Shown here in pieces: positions 9,089 to 17,368 of a stretch of 64,000 nucleotides of DNA. The DNA is taken from NCBI GenBank assembly GCA_031376285.1, contig JANMDN010000002.1, positions 62,001-126,000 on the forward strand, in the 5' to 3' direction. Each line of letters opens with the position of its first letter. Within the stretch, counting starts at the first letter, position 1. The position numbers and the translations under genes are program-made. This stretch comes from JANMDN01 sp031376285 (GTDB taxonomy: Bacteria > Actinomycetota > Thermoleophilia > Miltoncostaeales > Miltoncostaeaceae). The notes beneath the pieces were generated by a model. The model worked only from the letters and a program-made list of their open reading frames with translations, made no database searches and was not told the DNA's origin.

Positions 9089-9118
9089 GTGGGTGGTCGG
9101 CACCAGCCGGCCACCCAC
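9089..9118. terminator. Hairpin between convergent mscL and infA
   Basis: A 12-bp stem with one G-U pair (GTGGGTGGTCGG / CCGGCCACCCAC) and a 6-nt loop sits between the two stops. There is no T-tract on either side, so it is terminator-like only. Confidence 0.5.
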
Positions 9119-9123
9119 CGCCG

Positions 9124-9360
9124 CTACTGCAAGCGGTAGGTGATCCGACCGCGGGTGAGGTCGTAGGGTGAGATCTCGATGCGAACACGGTCACCCGGGT
9201 TCACACGGATCCACCGCCGGCGCATGACGCCGGAGAGCTTCGCAAGGACGCTGTGTCCATTTTCGAGCTCAACCCGAAAAAACGTGTTGGGAAGGGCTTC
9301 GGTGATCTCGCCCTCCATCACGATGGATGGTTCCTTCTCGCGTTCTGTTCCTTTGGCCAA
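9124..9360 (-). CDS. infA: Translation initiation factor IF-1
   Basis: About 78 residues with the S1-like OB fold of IF-1: EGEITEALPNTFFRVELENG, then SGVMRRRWIRVNPGDRV and SPYDLTRGRITYR. It binds the ribosomal A site during initiation. TTG 9358-9360 is the likely start, giving LAKGTEREKEPSIV; a GGGAGG lies 5 bp upstream. An in-frame ATG at 9372 precedes the ribosome-binding site. infA stands alone, not in the ribosomal-protein cluster. Confidence 0.93.
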   Translation of the reverse strand: MAKGTEREKEPSIVMEGEITEALPNTFFRVELENGHSVLAKLSGVMRRRWIRVNPGDRVRIEISPYDLTRGRITYRLQ

Positions 9361-9446
9361 GAGGCCTCCCAATCCGTTTCAGGCCGGTTGGGCCTGATTT
9401 GCAAACCTGGTCATCGATGCTTGCACCCTGGGGTGCGTGGGCGACA

Positions 9447-9474
9447 GTGGGGCGCACCCGAAGGTGCGCCCCAC
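9447..9474 (-). terminator. Terminator-like hairpin after the cold-shock gene
   Basis: A perfect 12-bp stem (GTGGGGCGCACC / GGTGCGCCCCAC). In the gene's orientation the loop is a UUCG tetraloop. It starts 14 bp past the stop. No T-run follows. Confidence 0.6.
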
Positions 9475-9487
9475 GTCTTGAGTCTCG

Positions 9488-9694
9488 CTAGGCGAGTGCG
9501 TTGACGTTCGAAGCCTGGGGACCCTTGGGGCCCTCAGCGCTGTCGAAGCTCACACGCTGACCTTCGGTGAGGTTCCGAAAGCCACTCCCAACGATCTCGG
9601 AGAAGTGGACGAAAAGGTCCTTCCCTCCATCATCCGGGGTGATGAAACCGAAGCCCTTCTCCTGTGAAAACCACTTCACGACGCCTTCTGACAT
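9488..9694 (-). CDS. Cold-shock protein (CspA family)
   Basis: A 68-residue protein with RNP1 (KGFGFITPDD) and RNP2 (DLFVHFSEI), both intact. It is a single OB-fold that binds single-stranded nucleic acid as an RNA chaperone. AAGGATAG lies 6 bp before the ATG. A good promoter lies about 110 bp upstream, so the mRNA would have a long leader, as in other cold-shock genes. Confidence 0.95.
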   Translation of the reverse strand: MSEGVVKWFSQEKGFGFITPDDGGKDLFVHFSEIVGSGFRNLTEGQRVSFDSAEGPKGPQASNVNALA

Positions 9695-9812
9695 GCAACT
9701 ATCCTTCGATCGGCGAGATCCGCAACAGCCGCCGACCAGAAGGTCTATTGACGTCGTGCATCCCCGCGTTTTCCAACGCGAACCCTGCTTAGTCGGGCTC
9801 GCAATCGGGAAG

Positions 9813-9842
9813 TTTATCCTGAATCCCGGATGTCTGCGTCAA
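9813..9842 (-). promoter_or_regulatory. Candidate promoter of the cold-shock gene
   Basis: On the minus strand TTGACG is followed after 18 bp by GATAAA. Transcription from here gives a leader of about 110 nt. The rest of the 9695-10059 gap shows no gene. Confidence 0.5.
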
Positions 9843-10059
9843 GGGCACGCCAAACGTGAACCGATCAGCATCCTCAAGGCGCGGGTCCTCAGCCCCAAGC
9901 TCGCCCGGGAATATGCGCCCAACCGGGGCGATAAAAGCCGCTATGCGGGTAGTTTTCTCGGTCGCCAGTCAGCGGAGTTGTCAGTGAGGCGCGTCGCGGA
10001 ATGGTCGGCCCCCCACGAATTCCGGTGGCGAGGAGATTGCCCAAACCCCTCGTCGGGTG

Positions 10060-11169
10060 CTAGATGGGGGCCGGACTGGCCGTGATGGGCTCCGGGCGTC
10101 CCATCTGTCGCAGCCAACGCGCGTGAGAGGCGACCGCGCTCCAAAGCGACGGGTGGGCCTGGTACTCCACGCCGTGTTTTGTGCAGACGTCGCGGACGAT
10201 GTCGGCGATATGAGGGTAGTGGACGTGGCAGACCTTCGTAAAGAGGTGGTGCTCGATCTGGAAGTTGAGCCCGCCCATGTACCAGGCGAGCACGCGACTC
10301 CTCGGGGCGAAGTCGACGGTCGTCTCGACCTGGTGGCGCGCCCACTCCGTGCGCTCGTCGCTTGAGCGCATGCGCTCGACGCTTGAGAACTCCGCCTCTT
10401 CGAGGCAATGGGCGAGTTGGAAGGTCAGCGCGAGGGTGAACGCGAGCACGAAGCTCGCGACCAAGAAGCAAGCCAGGACCGAAAGGATCGGGTGAAAGAG
10501 CAAGGGGATGACCACCGTCCAACTGACGAACACGACCTTTCCGACCACGAAGCCAAACAGCTCACGACCCTTTGGCCAGCGGATTGGTGTCTCGCCGATC
10601 TTTCCCTTGATGAGAAAGTCGAAGTCGCCGGTGGTGTGCCACTTGATGGCAAAGAGCCCGTACAAAAACCACATGTAGACGTGCTGGAACCGATGGAACG
10701 GCCGGACCTGCTGATCGGGAGCGAACCGGGCGAACGGCAACGAGTCGATGTCGGAGTCGGCCCCCGCGATGTTGGTGTAGGTGTGGTGGACAACGTTGTG
10801 CTTGGTGCGCCAAACGTATGAGCTTCCGCCGATGACGTCGAGGCTCCAGCGCATCGTTTGGTTCAACCAACGCCTGCGCGAATAGCTCCCGTGGTTGGCG
10901 TCGTGGGTGACGTTGAAGCCAAGACCCGCCAGGGCGAGGCCTCCGGAGACCGAAAGGATCCCGGCCTGCCACCAGTTGGACGCCCAGAACATGAGGCCGG
11001 CCCATGAGGCAGCCATCCAGAGGGTGATGATCACGGTCTTCGTGAGGATCTGACGCTCGCCCCTGCGGATTCGCTTGGGGTCTGAGAGGTGGGCCCGCAC
11101 GCGGGTCTTCATTTCGCCGTAGAACTCACCGCCGCCGTGAAAGTCGATGCCGGTGCCCGTTGTTGCCAC
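10060..11169 (-). CDS. Membrane fatty acid desaturase
   Basis: About 370 residues with the three histidine boxes of membrane desaturases: HDANH, HNVVHH and QIEHHL. The Q in box 3 is typical of front-end/linoleoyl-CoA-type desaturases. Hydrophobic pairs flank the boxes. It would insert a double bond in acyl chains using O2 and an electron donor; no cytochrome b5 domain is present. The start is GTG 11167-11169: GGAGGAA lies 4 bp upstream. An ATG 45 bp further upstream is in frame but lies before that site. Confidence 0.9.
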   Translation of the reverse strand: MATTGTGIDFHGGGEFYGEMKTRVRAHLSDPKRIRRGERQILTKTVIITLWMAASWAGLMFWASNWWQAGILSVSGGLALAGLGFNVTHDANHGSYSRRRWLNQTMRWSLDVIGGSSYVWRTKHNVVHHTYTNIAGADSDIDSLPFARFAPDQQVRPFHRFQHVYMWFLYGLFAIKWHTTGDFDFLIKGKIGETPIRWPKGRELFGFVVGKVVFVSWTVVIPLLFHPILSVLACFLVASFVLAFTLALTFQLAHCLEEAEFSSVERMRSSDERTEWARHQVETTVDFAPRSRVLAWYMGGLNFQIEHHLFTKVCHVHYPHIADIVRDVCTKHGVEYQAHPSLWSAVASHARWLRQMGRPEPITASPAPI

Positions 11170-11593
11170 AGTCTTCCTCCGATTGTCACGAGGCCGGCCG
11201 GTTCCTTTTGGCATGGCCCACCTGCGTTGAGCTGTCGCTCGTGCGAGGGAGTCGCCGGGCGAATGCGCACGGTCGCCAGAGGGGAGGAGACCGTCACCGA
11301 TGCCTGCGATCCCGCGTGCTCCGGGGCACTGAGATGGCCGACGTTGACAGCGGAAGGCTACTCGGACTCGTCCGCGACGACGTGAAGGCCGGGCCAAGCG
11401 CGACAATCGCCGCCCCCGGCTTACTCGAATCGGGGTATCGGTTCACCGGCGGGTCGTGCCAGAACCCGGATGGCCGCTCGAGCGCCCAAACCAAGGGATC
11501 CTTCCGGGCCCATGGCCGGGATGGCTGCGGCTACGACAGCAGTCGCTCGCGCGCGGATGGTCGGCGAGGTTCGACGAGAGAGGAACCCGCCGG
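11170..11593. other. Divergent intergenic region without a recognised gene
   Basis: This 424-bp region separates the divergent desaturase and CAP genes and presumably holds both promoters. No convincing promoter boxes, RNA or coding sequence were recognised. Confidence 0.4.
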
Positions 11594-12826
11594 TTGCGCT
11601 GCGCATGTCTTCTGGTGTCATCCATCGTGGTCGCCGGCCCGGTCGCCGCCGCGAGCGCGCTGCCTGCGACCGAGGTGATCGCCCTGCTGAATGCCGAGCG
11701 TCAGACGCACGGCATCCCTGGCGCAATCGTCGAAAACCTCACATGGTCGGCGGGCTGTGCGCGCCACAACGCCTATCAGCGGGCAAACGGCCTGTTCGAC
11801 CATCCAGAGCTCCCGTGGCGTACCGGATACTCCGAGGCCGGGAACGAGGCGGGGAGGGCGAGTGTGCTCTCCACTGGAAGCGGTTGGAAGACCGGAAACC
11901 CGTTCGCGCATTCGCCGATCCACCTGATGCAGCTTCTGGCGCCGCAACTTTCCGAGACGGGTGTGGCTGAGAACGACGATCGCGTCTGCATGTGGACGTG
12001 GCCAGGCTACAAGCGACGATTCAATGCCGACACCGTCTACACCGCGCCCGGAGACGGTGGTGGCGTGCCGGTCGCCGAGACCGCCCACGAGCAGCCGTTT
12101 GTCCCTGGTGATTTTGTGGGACTTCCCCGAGGAACGGTGACGGGCCCGCACCTCTACGTCTTCGCGGTTGGGCCCTCTGCGACCGCGATGCGCGTTCAGC
12201 GCGCAACGCTGACGCCGGCCTCCGGCCCCTCGGTGGCGATCCGGACGGTCGACAACACCACGCCGAGGCTCGGAACGTTTCTTCCGTCTGGTGCCATCCT
12301 GATACCTGTGGCGCCCTTGGTGCCGGCCACCGACTACGTCGCGTCGGTGTCGCTTGTGAGCACCGCGGGCGTCATCTTCGATCGGACGTGGTGGCTGCGA
12401 ACGCCGCCGGGCAGTCCCGCGACGTCGAGCGTCTTGCGCGGCCGACCGGGCCAGATCGCGGCGACCGCAAATGCCGCCGGTCCCAGGGGTGCCTCAGCAC
12501 CCGCTCGCCGCGCCGTCGCGGCGAGCGCGATGCCCGGATGGCCGCCCGTTGCAACGGTTTCGACCGTGACGGACGGCTGGGTCGCCGTTCGCCTGCGCGT
12601 CCCGCCGGCCCTCGTCGGACAGTCGATCCGGATCACGTTGCGCGGGCGTTGTCGCTTGGGGCGACGAGCCGTCATCGTCCGTCCCGTCGGGGTGGCGACC
12701 CGGCAGATGCTCCCACGTGCCTGCGCAACGCGTCGCGGGAGCATCGTCGCATCGCGGCGGCGGATCCTTCGCCTCGCTGGTGGGCGCGCGTTTGCGCCAT
12801 TCGTCGCCATCATCGGCCGCACGTAA
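11594..12826 (+). CDS. Secreted multidomain CAP (SCP/PR-1-like) protein
   Basis: About 410 residues. TTG 11594 gives a signal peptide (LRCACLLVSSIVVAGPVAAA) and follows a GAGAGGAA site. The first 130 residues form a CAP domain: VIALLNAERQTHGIPG, CARHNAYQRANGLFDHPE, AHSPIHLMQLLAP and a GVAENDDRVCMWTWPG end. Two beta-rich regions follow, the last with a small Cys pair (GRCRLG and ACATRRG). It is probably exported and extracellular. Longer in-frame starts (for example 11456) have no signal peptide at the N-terminus. Confidence 0.7.
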   Translation: MRCACLLVSSIVVAGPVAAASALPATEVIALLNAERQTHGIPGAIVENLTWSAGCARHNAYQRANGLFDHPELPWRTGYSEAGNEAGRASVLSTGSGWKTGNPFAHSPIHLMQLLAPQLSETGVAENDDRVCMWTWPGYKRRFNADTVYTAPGDGGGVPVAETAHEQPFVPGDFVGLPRGTVTGPHLYVFAVGPSATAMRVQRATLTPASGPSVAIRTVDNTTPRLGTFLPSGAILIPVAPLVPATDYVASVSLVSTAGVIFDRTWWLRTPPGSPATSSVLRGRPGQIAATANAAGPRGASAPARRAVAASAMPGWPPVATVSTVTDGWVAVRLRVPPALVGQSIRITLRGRCRLGRRAVIVRPVGVATRQMLPRACATRRGSIVASRRRILRLAGGRAFAPFVAIIGRT

Positions 12827-12885
12827 CGAACACATTGTCGCCGATCGTTCGACGAGGTTCCGCGCGTGCGCGGCACTGCGGGAGG

Positions 12886-14550
12886 TCAGCGGCTGGCGGA
12901 GACAGCCGCACTGGAGGGCCCGGCGTTTCGCACCCACGTGTTTGCCTCCTGGCGCCGGCGCTCGAGCTGTTCCAGGGTCGCTTCGCCGATGCGCCGAACA
13001 CCGACCAGGCGGTTGAGTTCAGCGTTGACCTGCGCGTGGCTGGCGCCAGTGATGCTGACGATCTCCGCCACACCCGAGGCGTTTGCGTCGCGCAGGAGCC
13101 GTCGACGAGTGCGCGCGTCCATCTCGACGGTCGCAGCCGAGGTTCCCTTCACGTCGAGATGCGGCGCTGGGGCGAGTTCCAGAAGCAGCGCGTCGTCATC
13201 GTCGGGCTCCTCCGCGACGAAGAGGCCGTCCGCTTCGGGGCCGTGCATTGCGGGAACCCCCACGGTCCTTGATGAGACCGCCGCAAACAACGAGAGCTGC
13301 GCATCGTCTCGTCCGGCCCGAGGGAGCTCGTCGAATGCGTTCGGGTCGGGGCGCGGCTGGCCATCGTCGTCGGTACGGCGCAAGCTATGTCGGCGCTGCT
13401 CCGCGATTGCGACGGCGTGCCGGCGCAGGCGCGGGTCGTCCGGGATGAACATGTAGGACGGCTGCGGCCCCATACCCCTGATCCAGCGCGCCAGCCGACC
13501 GACGGCTTGCCGGAAGAAGAGCTCAGTCGTTGTGGTGGTCGCCATGACGCCAACCCGTAGGCGCGGGATGTCAACCCCTTCGGAGATCATCCGAACGGCG
13601 ACGATCCAAGGTGCCCGCCCTGAGGCGAACTCCGTGATGTTCCGGGACGCCGACGGATCCTCGGAGACCGCGACCACCGGGCGAATACCGAGGCGAGAAC
13701 GCATGATCGCCGCGACGTCGCGTGCGTGTTCCTGGTCGACCGCGATCACGAGTCCACCCGCGTCGGGGTGGGTACGACGTATATCGAGGAGCTGTCGGTG
13801 GGCTCGATCAAGGACCTCGGGCAGCCACTGACCCTCGGCCGAGAGGGCCGTCCGGAGGCGCTGCGCAGATCCGGTTGCGTCCAGATGGTCCGCAAACGAC
13901 GCATCCGCGACAAGGCCATTGTTGTCAATCCACTCCATCTCGCCGTCGACGCGCGGGAAGTGCACCGGACGCACCACGCCGCCGTCGCGAAGGGCCGCGC
14001 CGTAGCCGTACTCGAGGTCGGCCTCGGCCATGCCGTCGTCGTCGTAGCGAACGAATGGGATCGCGTTGTAGTCCGATCGGAATGGGGTACCGGACAAACA
14101 CAGGCGCGTTGCCGCGTGCGTGAAGGCGACCCGTACGGCATCTCCCCACGCGTGGTCGTCGCTTGCGTGGTGGACCTCATCGAGCACCACGACGCCTCCC
14201 AGGGCGAGCTTCGCCAGGGCGGGGGCACTGGTCGCGACCTGCTGGTAGGTGGTGACCACACCATGCACATCGGCCGGAAGCACCTCGTCGGCGGCACTCC
14301 AGCCGGTATCGAGATGCAGGTCGAGCTGGGCGGCCGCATCGGCCCACTGCGACTTCAGGTGTTGGGTTGGCGCCACCACGATCAGTCGTCCGCCGGGGAG
14401 CGCATGGAGCCGCTGCCGTGCCGCAGCGAGGGCGAACGTCGTCTTGCCCGCACCTGGCGTGGCGACGGCCAGGAAGTCGGGTGACGCGCTGGCGGTGAAG
14501 GCGTCGAGGGCAGCCTTCTGCCAGCGCCGTAGGCGAATTGATCTGGCCAT
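12886..14550 (-). CDS. DEAD/DEAH-type SF2 helicase (XPB/SSL2-like)
   Basis: About 554 residues. Q-like RRWQKAALDAF is followed by TPGAGKTTFA (Walker A), DEVHHASD (motif II), CLSGTPFRSD (motif III), a RecA-like second lobe with ISEGVDIPRLRVGV, and QAVGRLARWIRG (motif VI). This is the arrangement of XPB-like and type-III-restriction-like translocases. The C-terminal 150 residues, with basic and acidic patches, are not recognised. ATG 14550 begins just before the Q-motif; the upstream frame is open but not conserved-looking. It may act in DNA repair, but no partner gene is adjacent. Confidence 0.85.
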   Translation of the reverse strand: MARSIRLRRWQKAALDAFTASASPDFLAVATPGAGKTTFALAAARQRLHALPGGRLIVVAPTQHLKSQWADAAAQLDLHLDTGWSAADEVLPADVHGVVTTYQQVATSAPALAKLALGGVVVLDEVHHASDDHAWGDAVRVAFTHAATRLCLSGTPFRSDYNAIPFVRYDDDGMAEADLEYGYGAALRDGGVVRPVHFPRVDGEMEWIDNNGLVADASFADHLDATGSAQRLRTALSAEGQWLPEVLDRAHRQLLDIRRTHPDAGGLVIAVDQEHARDVAAIMRSRLGIRPVVAVSEDPSASRNITEFASGRAPWIVAVRMISEGVDIPRLRVGVMATTTTTELFFRQAVGRLARWIRGMGPQPSYMFIPDDPRLRRHAVAIAEQRRHSLRRTDDDGQPRPDPNAFDELPRAGRDDAQLSLFAAVSSRTVGVPAMHGPEADGLFVAEEPDDDDALLLELAPAPHLDVKGTSAATVEMDARTRRRLLRDANASGVAEIVSITGASHAQVNAELNRLVGVRRIGEATLEQLERRRQEANTWVRNAGPSSAAVSASR

Positions 14551-14842
14551 CGTGCGGCCGGGGACGATAGCGACCCCAGCGGGCGGCACTCGCCCGCCTC
14601 GCGCGAACCGGAACCCCGTCGGCGTCGTCTGTCCCAAGACCCTCCGGATCACGACCCGTGGCTGCGATTGGGAGGTGGTGCGTTGCGGCATCCAGGGTTG
14701 CCTGGGCTTGCGTCGGTCTGGACTGATCGATCGGCCACGCCATGATCCTCGGCGGTAGCAGCGGCTCATCGCCCTCGGGGCGAGGTCCGACCGCAGCTGC
14801 ACGAGCGACTCCCGCTCGGAAGTGCGAGCCGCTGAATTGCGC

Positions 14843-16240
14843 CTACGCTGGCACCGTCGCCTGCCTCGACGACTCCCACGCCGCGATCCCGCCGACGAGG
14901 TCGGCGACCTCGAACCCCTCCCGGAGCAAGAGACTGGCGGCGATCGCCGAGCGGTAACCCGTCGCGCAGTGCACGACGACCGGCCGGTCGCGAGGGAGCT
15001 CGTCGAGTCGCTCCATGAGCCGGGTCAGTGGAATGTTGAGGCTGTCGGCGATGCGCTTCTCTCGCCACTCGCGTTCCGTCCGGACGTCGAGGAGGACTGG
15101 AGGCTCCGGCGAATCGAGCTGCCCGGCCAGGTGTCCAGCAGCGACGCGCTCGGTGCGGGCGACGAGTTCGGGACGTGCCTCGAGCGCCTGCATTCCGCCC
15201 TCGAGGTAGCCGGCGACGATGTCGAAGCCGATTCGACCCAGGCGCATCGCGGCGTCGTACTCTCGGCCCGGGTCCGCCACGATCGCCACCGGCCGCTCGG
15301 CATCGAGAATTGTCCCGCACCAGGTCGCATAACTGCCGCCCAGGCCGACGTTGACGCTGCCCGCGAGGTGCGCGCCCTCGAAGTCCGCCGGATCGCGCGT
15401 GTCGAGTACGTGCGCGCCCTCCCGCTGCAGCCCGAGCACCTCGGGCAACGAGAGCGGCTGCAGCTCGCGCTCGAGGGCCTCCTCGAGCGTTGGTCGCTCC
15501 TTCGCGTTGAGGACGGCGTCGTAGGTGAAGTAGGGCGGCCAGTCGGGCTGATCGGCCGTGACGATGCGGACGAACTCCTCCCGGCTCATCGGCTGGAGGG
15601 CGTAGTTGTGGAGGCGCTGCGCGCCCATCGTGGAAATCGTGTCTGTGCTGAGGTTCCTGCCACACAGCGAACCCGCCCCGTGCGCAGGGTAGACGAGCGT
15701 GGCGTCCGGGAGGCGCAGGAGCTTGTCCCGCAGAGAGTCGTAGAGCAGGCCGCCCAGCTCCTGCGCGCTCCAGCCGAGCGAGGCGCGGAGGTCGGGCCGG
15801 CCGACGTCGCCGATGAAGAGCGTATCGCCGGTGAGCACCGCGAGCGGCTCCGGGCCGCCGCTTGCCATATCGTGAACGAGGATCGAGATCGATTCGGGCG
15901 TGTGCCCAGGCGTCTCCAATACCTCGAGGCGCACCTCGGGGCCGAGCTCGATGGCCTCGCCGTCGCCGAGCGCGACGAAGTCGTATTCGGCACGGGCCCT
16001 CGCGCCGAGGTAGATGGTCGCACCCTCGCGGTCGCGCAGTTCAAGGTGGCCGGCGAGGAAATCGGCGTGGAAGTGCGTGAGGAAGACGTGGCGAATCCGA
16101 ACGCCGAGGCGGCGGGCGTCGCGCAGGTACTGGTCCACGTCGCGCTGCGGGTCGACGACCGCCGCCGTCCCGCTCCTCTCGTCGGCGACGAGGTAGGAGG
16201 CATGCGCGAGACAGCCGAGGTAGTACTGCTCGAGAATCAT
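14843..16240 (-). CDS. Persulfide dioxygenase-like metallo-beta-lactamase fused to two rhodanese domains
   Basis: A 465-residue protein. Residues 1-240 are an MBL fold with THFHADF (HxHxD), TPGHTPES and TGDTLFIGDVGRPDL, as in ETHE1/persulfide dioxygenases. Two rhodanese domains follow. The first (around VLDTRDPADFEGAHLAGSVNV) has VADPGRE where the active Cys should be, so it is inactive. The second has VHCATGYRSA with the catalytic Cys. Such fusions oxidise persulfides and exchange sulfane sulfur. The gene is co-directional with, and 17 bp downstream of, the peroxiredoxin. Confidence 0.88.
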   Translation of the reverse strand: MILEQYYLGCLAHASYLVADERSGTAAVVDPQRDVDQYLRDARRLGVRIRHVFLTHFHADFLAGHLELRDREGATIYLGARARAEYDFVALGDGEAIELGPEVRLEVLETPGHTPESISILVHDMASGGPEPLAVLTGDTLFIGDVGRPDLRASLGWSAQELGGLLYDSLRDKLLRLPDATLVYPAHGAGSLCGRNLSTDTISTMGAQRLHNYALQPMSREEFVRIVTADQPDWPPYFTYDAVLNAKERPTLEEALERELQPLSLPEVLGLQREGAHVLDTRDPADFEGAHLAGSVNVGLGGSYATWCGTILDAERPVAIVADPGREYDAAMRLGRIGFDIVAGYLEGGMQALEARPELVARTERVAAGHLAGQLDSPEPPVLLDVRTEREWREKRIADSLNIPLTRLMERLDELPRDRPVVVHCATGYRSAIAASLLLREGFEVADLVGGIAAWESSRQATVPA

Positions 16241-16257
16241 CTCGCGATCTCAGTCGA

Positions 16258-16917
16258 TCAGCGCGGCTGCGGCACGATCCGGATGTACGGCCGCGGCGCC
16301 TTCCAGCCGTTGGGGTAGGTCTTCCGGGCCTCGTCGTCGGAGACCGAGCCGGCGATGATGACGTCCTCACCGTGGCGCCAGTTCACGGGCGTTGCCACCT
16401 TGTGCTTGGCCGTCAGTTGGAGCGAGTCGATGACCCGCAACACCTCGTCGAAGTCGCGCCCCGTCGTCATAGGGTAGACGAGGACGAGCTTGATCTTCTT
16501 GTCCGGGCCAATCACGAAGACGTTGCGGACCGTCTGATTGTCGGCGGGCGTGCGCTCGAGCGGGTCGCCTGAGGTGCCCGCGGGGAGCATGCCGAACAGT
16601 GTCGACACGTTGAAGTCGGCGTCTCCGATGATCGGGTAGTTGGGCGCGTGCCCTTGGGTCTCCTCGATGTCGCCGGCCCACTTCGCGTGGTTGCCGACCG
16701 GATCGACGGAGAGCCCAATGATCTTGACCTTCCTGCGGTCGAACTCGGGCTTGATCTTGGCCATGTAGCCGAGCTCGGTCGTGCAGACCGGGGTGAAGTC
16801 CTTCGGGTGTGAGAACAGCACCGCCCAGGAGTCGCCGATCCAGTCATGGAAGCGGACGAGGCCCTCGGTCGTCGCCGCCTCAAAGTCCGGTGCTGTGTTA
16901 CCAATGGTTAGCGTCAT
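16258..16917 (-). CDS. 1-Cys peroxiredoxin (Prx6-like)
   Basis: About 219 residues with FSHPKDFTPVCTTE, the peroxidatic Cys motif of 1-Cys peroxiredoxins, and the long C-terminal domain (TPVNWRHGEDVII, YPNGWKAPRPYIR). It reduces peroxides and, in some bacteria, persulfide species. ATG 16917 follows GAGAGGAG by 6 bp. It leads an apparent two-gene operon with the persulfide dioxygenase, which suggests joint handling of sulfane sulfur and oxidative stress. Confidence 0.93.
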   Translation of the reverse strand: MTLTIGNTAPDFEAATTEGLVRFHDWIGDSWAVLFSHPKDFTPVCTTELGYMAKIKPEFDRRKVKIIGLSVDPVGNHAKWAGDIEETQGHAPNYPIIGDADFNVSTLFGMLPAGTSGDPLERTPADNQTVRNVFVIGPDKKIKLVLVYPMTTGRDFDEVLRVIDSLQLTAKHKVATPVNWRHGEDVIIAGSVSDDEARKTYPNGWKAPRPYIRIVPQPR

Positions 16918-17099
16918 CACTTGCTCCTCTCATGCGGCGTTTCGGTCCGGCCGAGCTGTGATCAAGCCTGTTAGAAGCTCCGCTCGCCCTCGACAGACCG
17001 TGTCTCTTCGGCTCAGGTGTCATCTGGCCCGGATCGATCTCGGAGCCCGCCTGGCTCACGCGCGGGCTCCTTGACCTATCGCTCTGTGTACCCCTACGC

Positions 17100-17195
17100 T
17101 CACCGGGCGAGGCGCGCGCGGACCTGAGGTGTCACGTCGAGCGGACGCCCAGCGCGGTCGATCCGGCTCGACCGTTTGATGTAGGTAAGAAGCAT
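17100..17195 (-). CDS. Putative 31-residue small protein
   Basis: An ATG at 17195 is preceded by AAAGGGAG at 7-bp spacing. It encodes 31 residues (MLLTYIKRSSRIDRAGRPLD then VTPQVRARLAR) ending at TGA. The peptide is basic and has no known match in memory. It starts 30 bp downstream of a perfect palindrome, in the orientation expected for an operator-controlled gene. Coding status is inferred from the ribosome-binding site and context only. Confidence 0.35.
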   Translation of the reverse strand: MLLTYIKRSSRIDRAGRPLDVTPQVRARLAR

Positions 17196-17225
17196 TCGAC
17201 ACTCCCTTTCTGTGGTGGGCTGTTG

Positions 17226-17246
17226 GTGACGTGACCGTCACGTCAC
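17226..17246. promoter_or_regulatory. Perfect 21-bp palindrome, candidate operator
   Basis: Arms GTGACGTGAC and GTCACGTCAC are exact inverted repeats around a single central C. Each arm itself contains a direct GTGAC pair. It lies in the 450-bp gap between the broken LuxR gene and the peroxiredoxin operon, upstream of both the small protein and the peroxiredoxin. Confidence 0.6.
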
Positions 17247-17368
17247 AACCGCCACGCTAGGCTCCTCGCTGGCGCCCGGCATCGAACGGGATTGCCATCC
17301 TGATGACCCGAAGTTCGTAGATCGGGCGCGTTTCAGTCGCGGGAACTTCCGACGCGGGCCGCAGGAGG

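Noticed and set aside
14822..16318. A 498-codon open frame on the plus strand across the sulfur-enzyme gene
   Set aside because: It is antisense to the clear dioxygenase-rhodanese gene, has no recognisable motifs and is explained by GC-rich codon bias.
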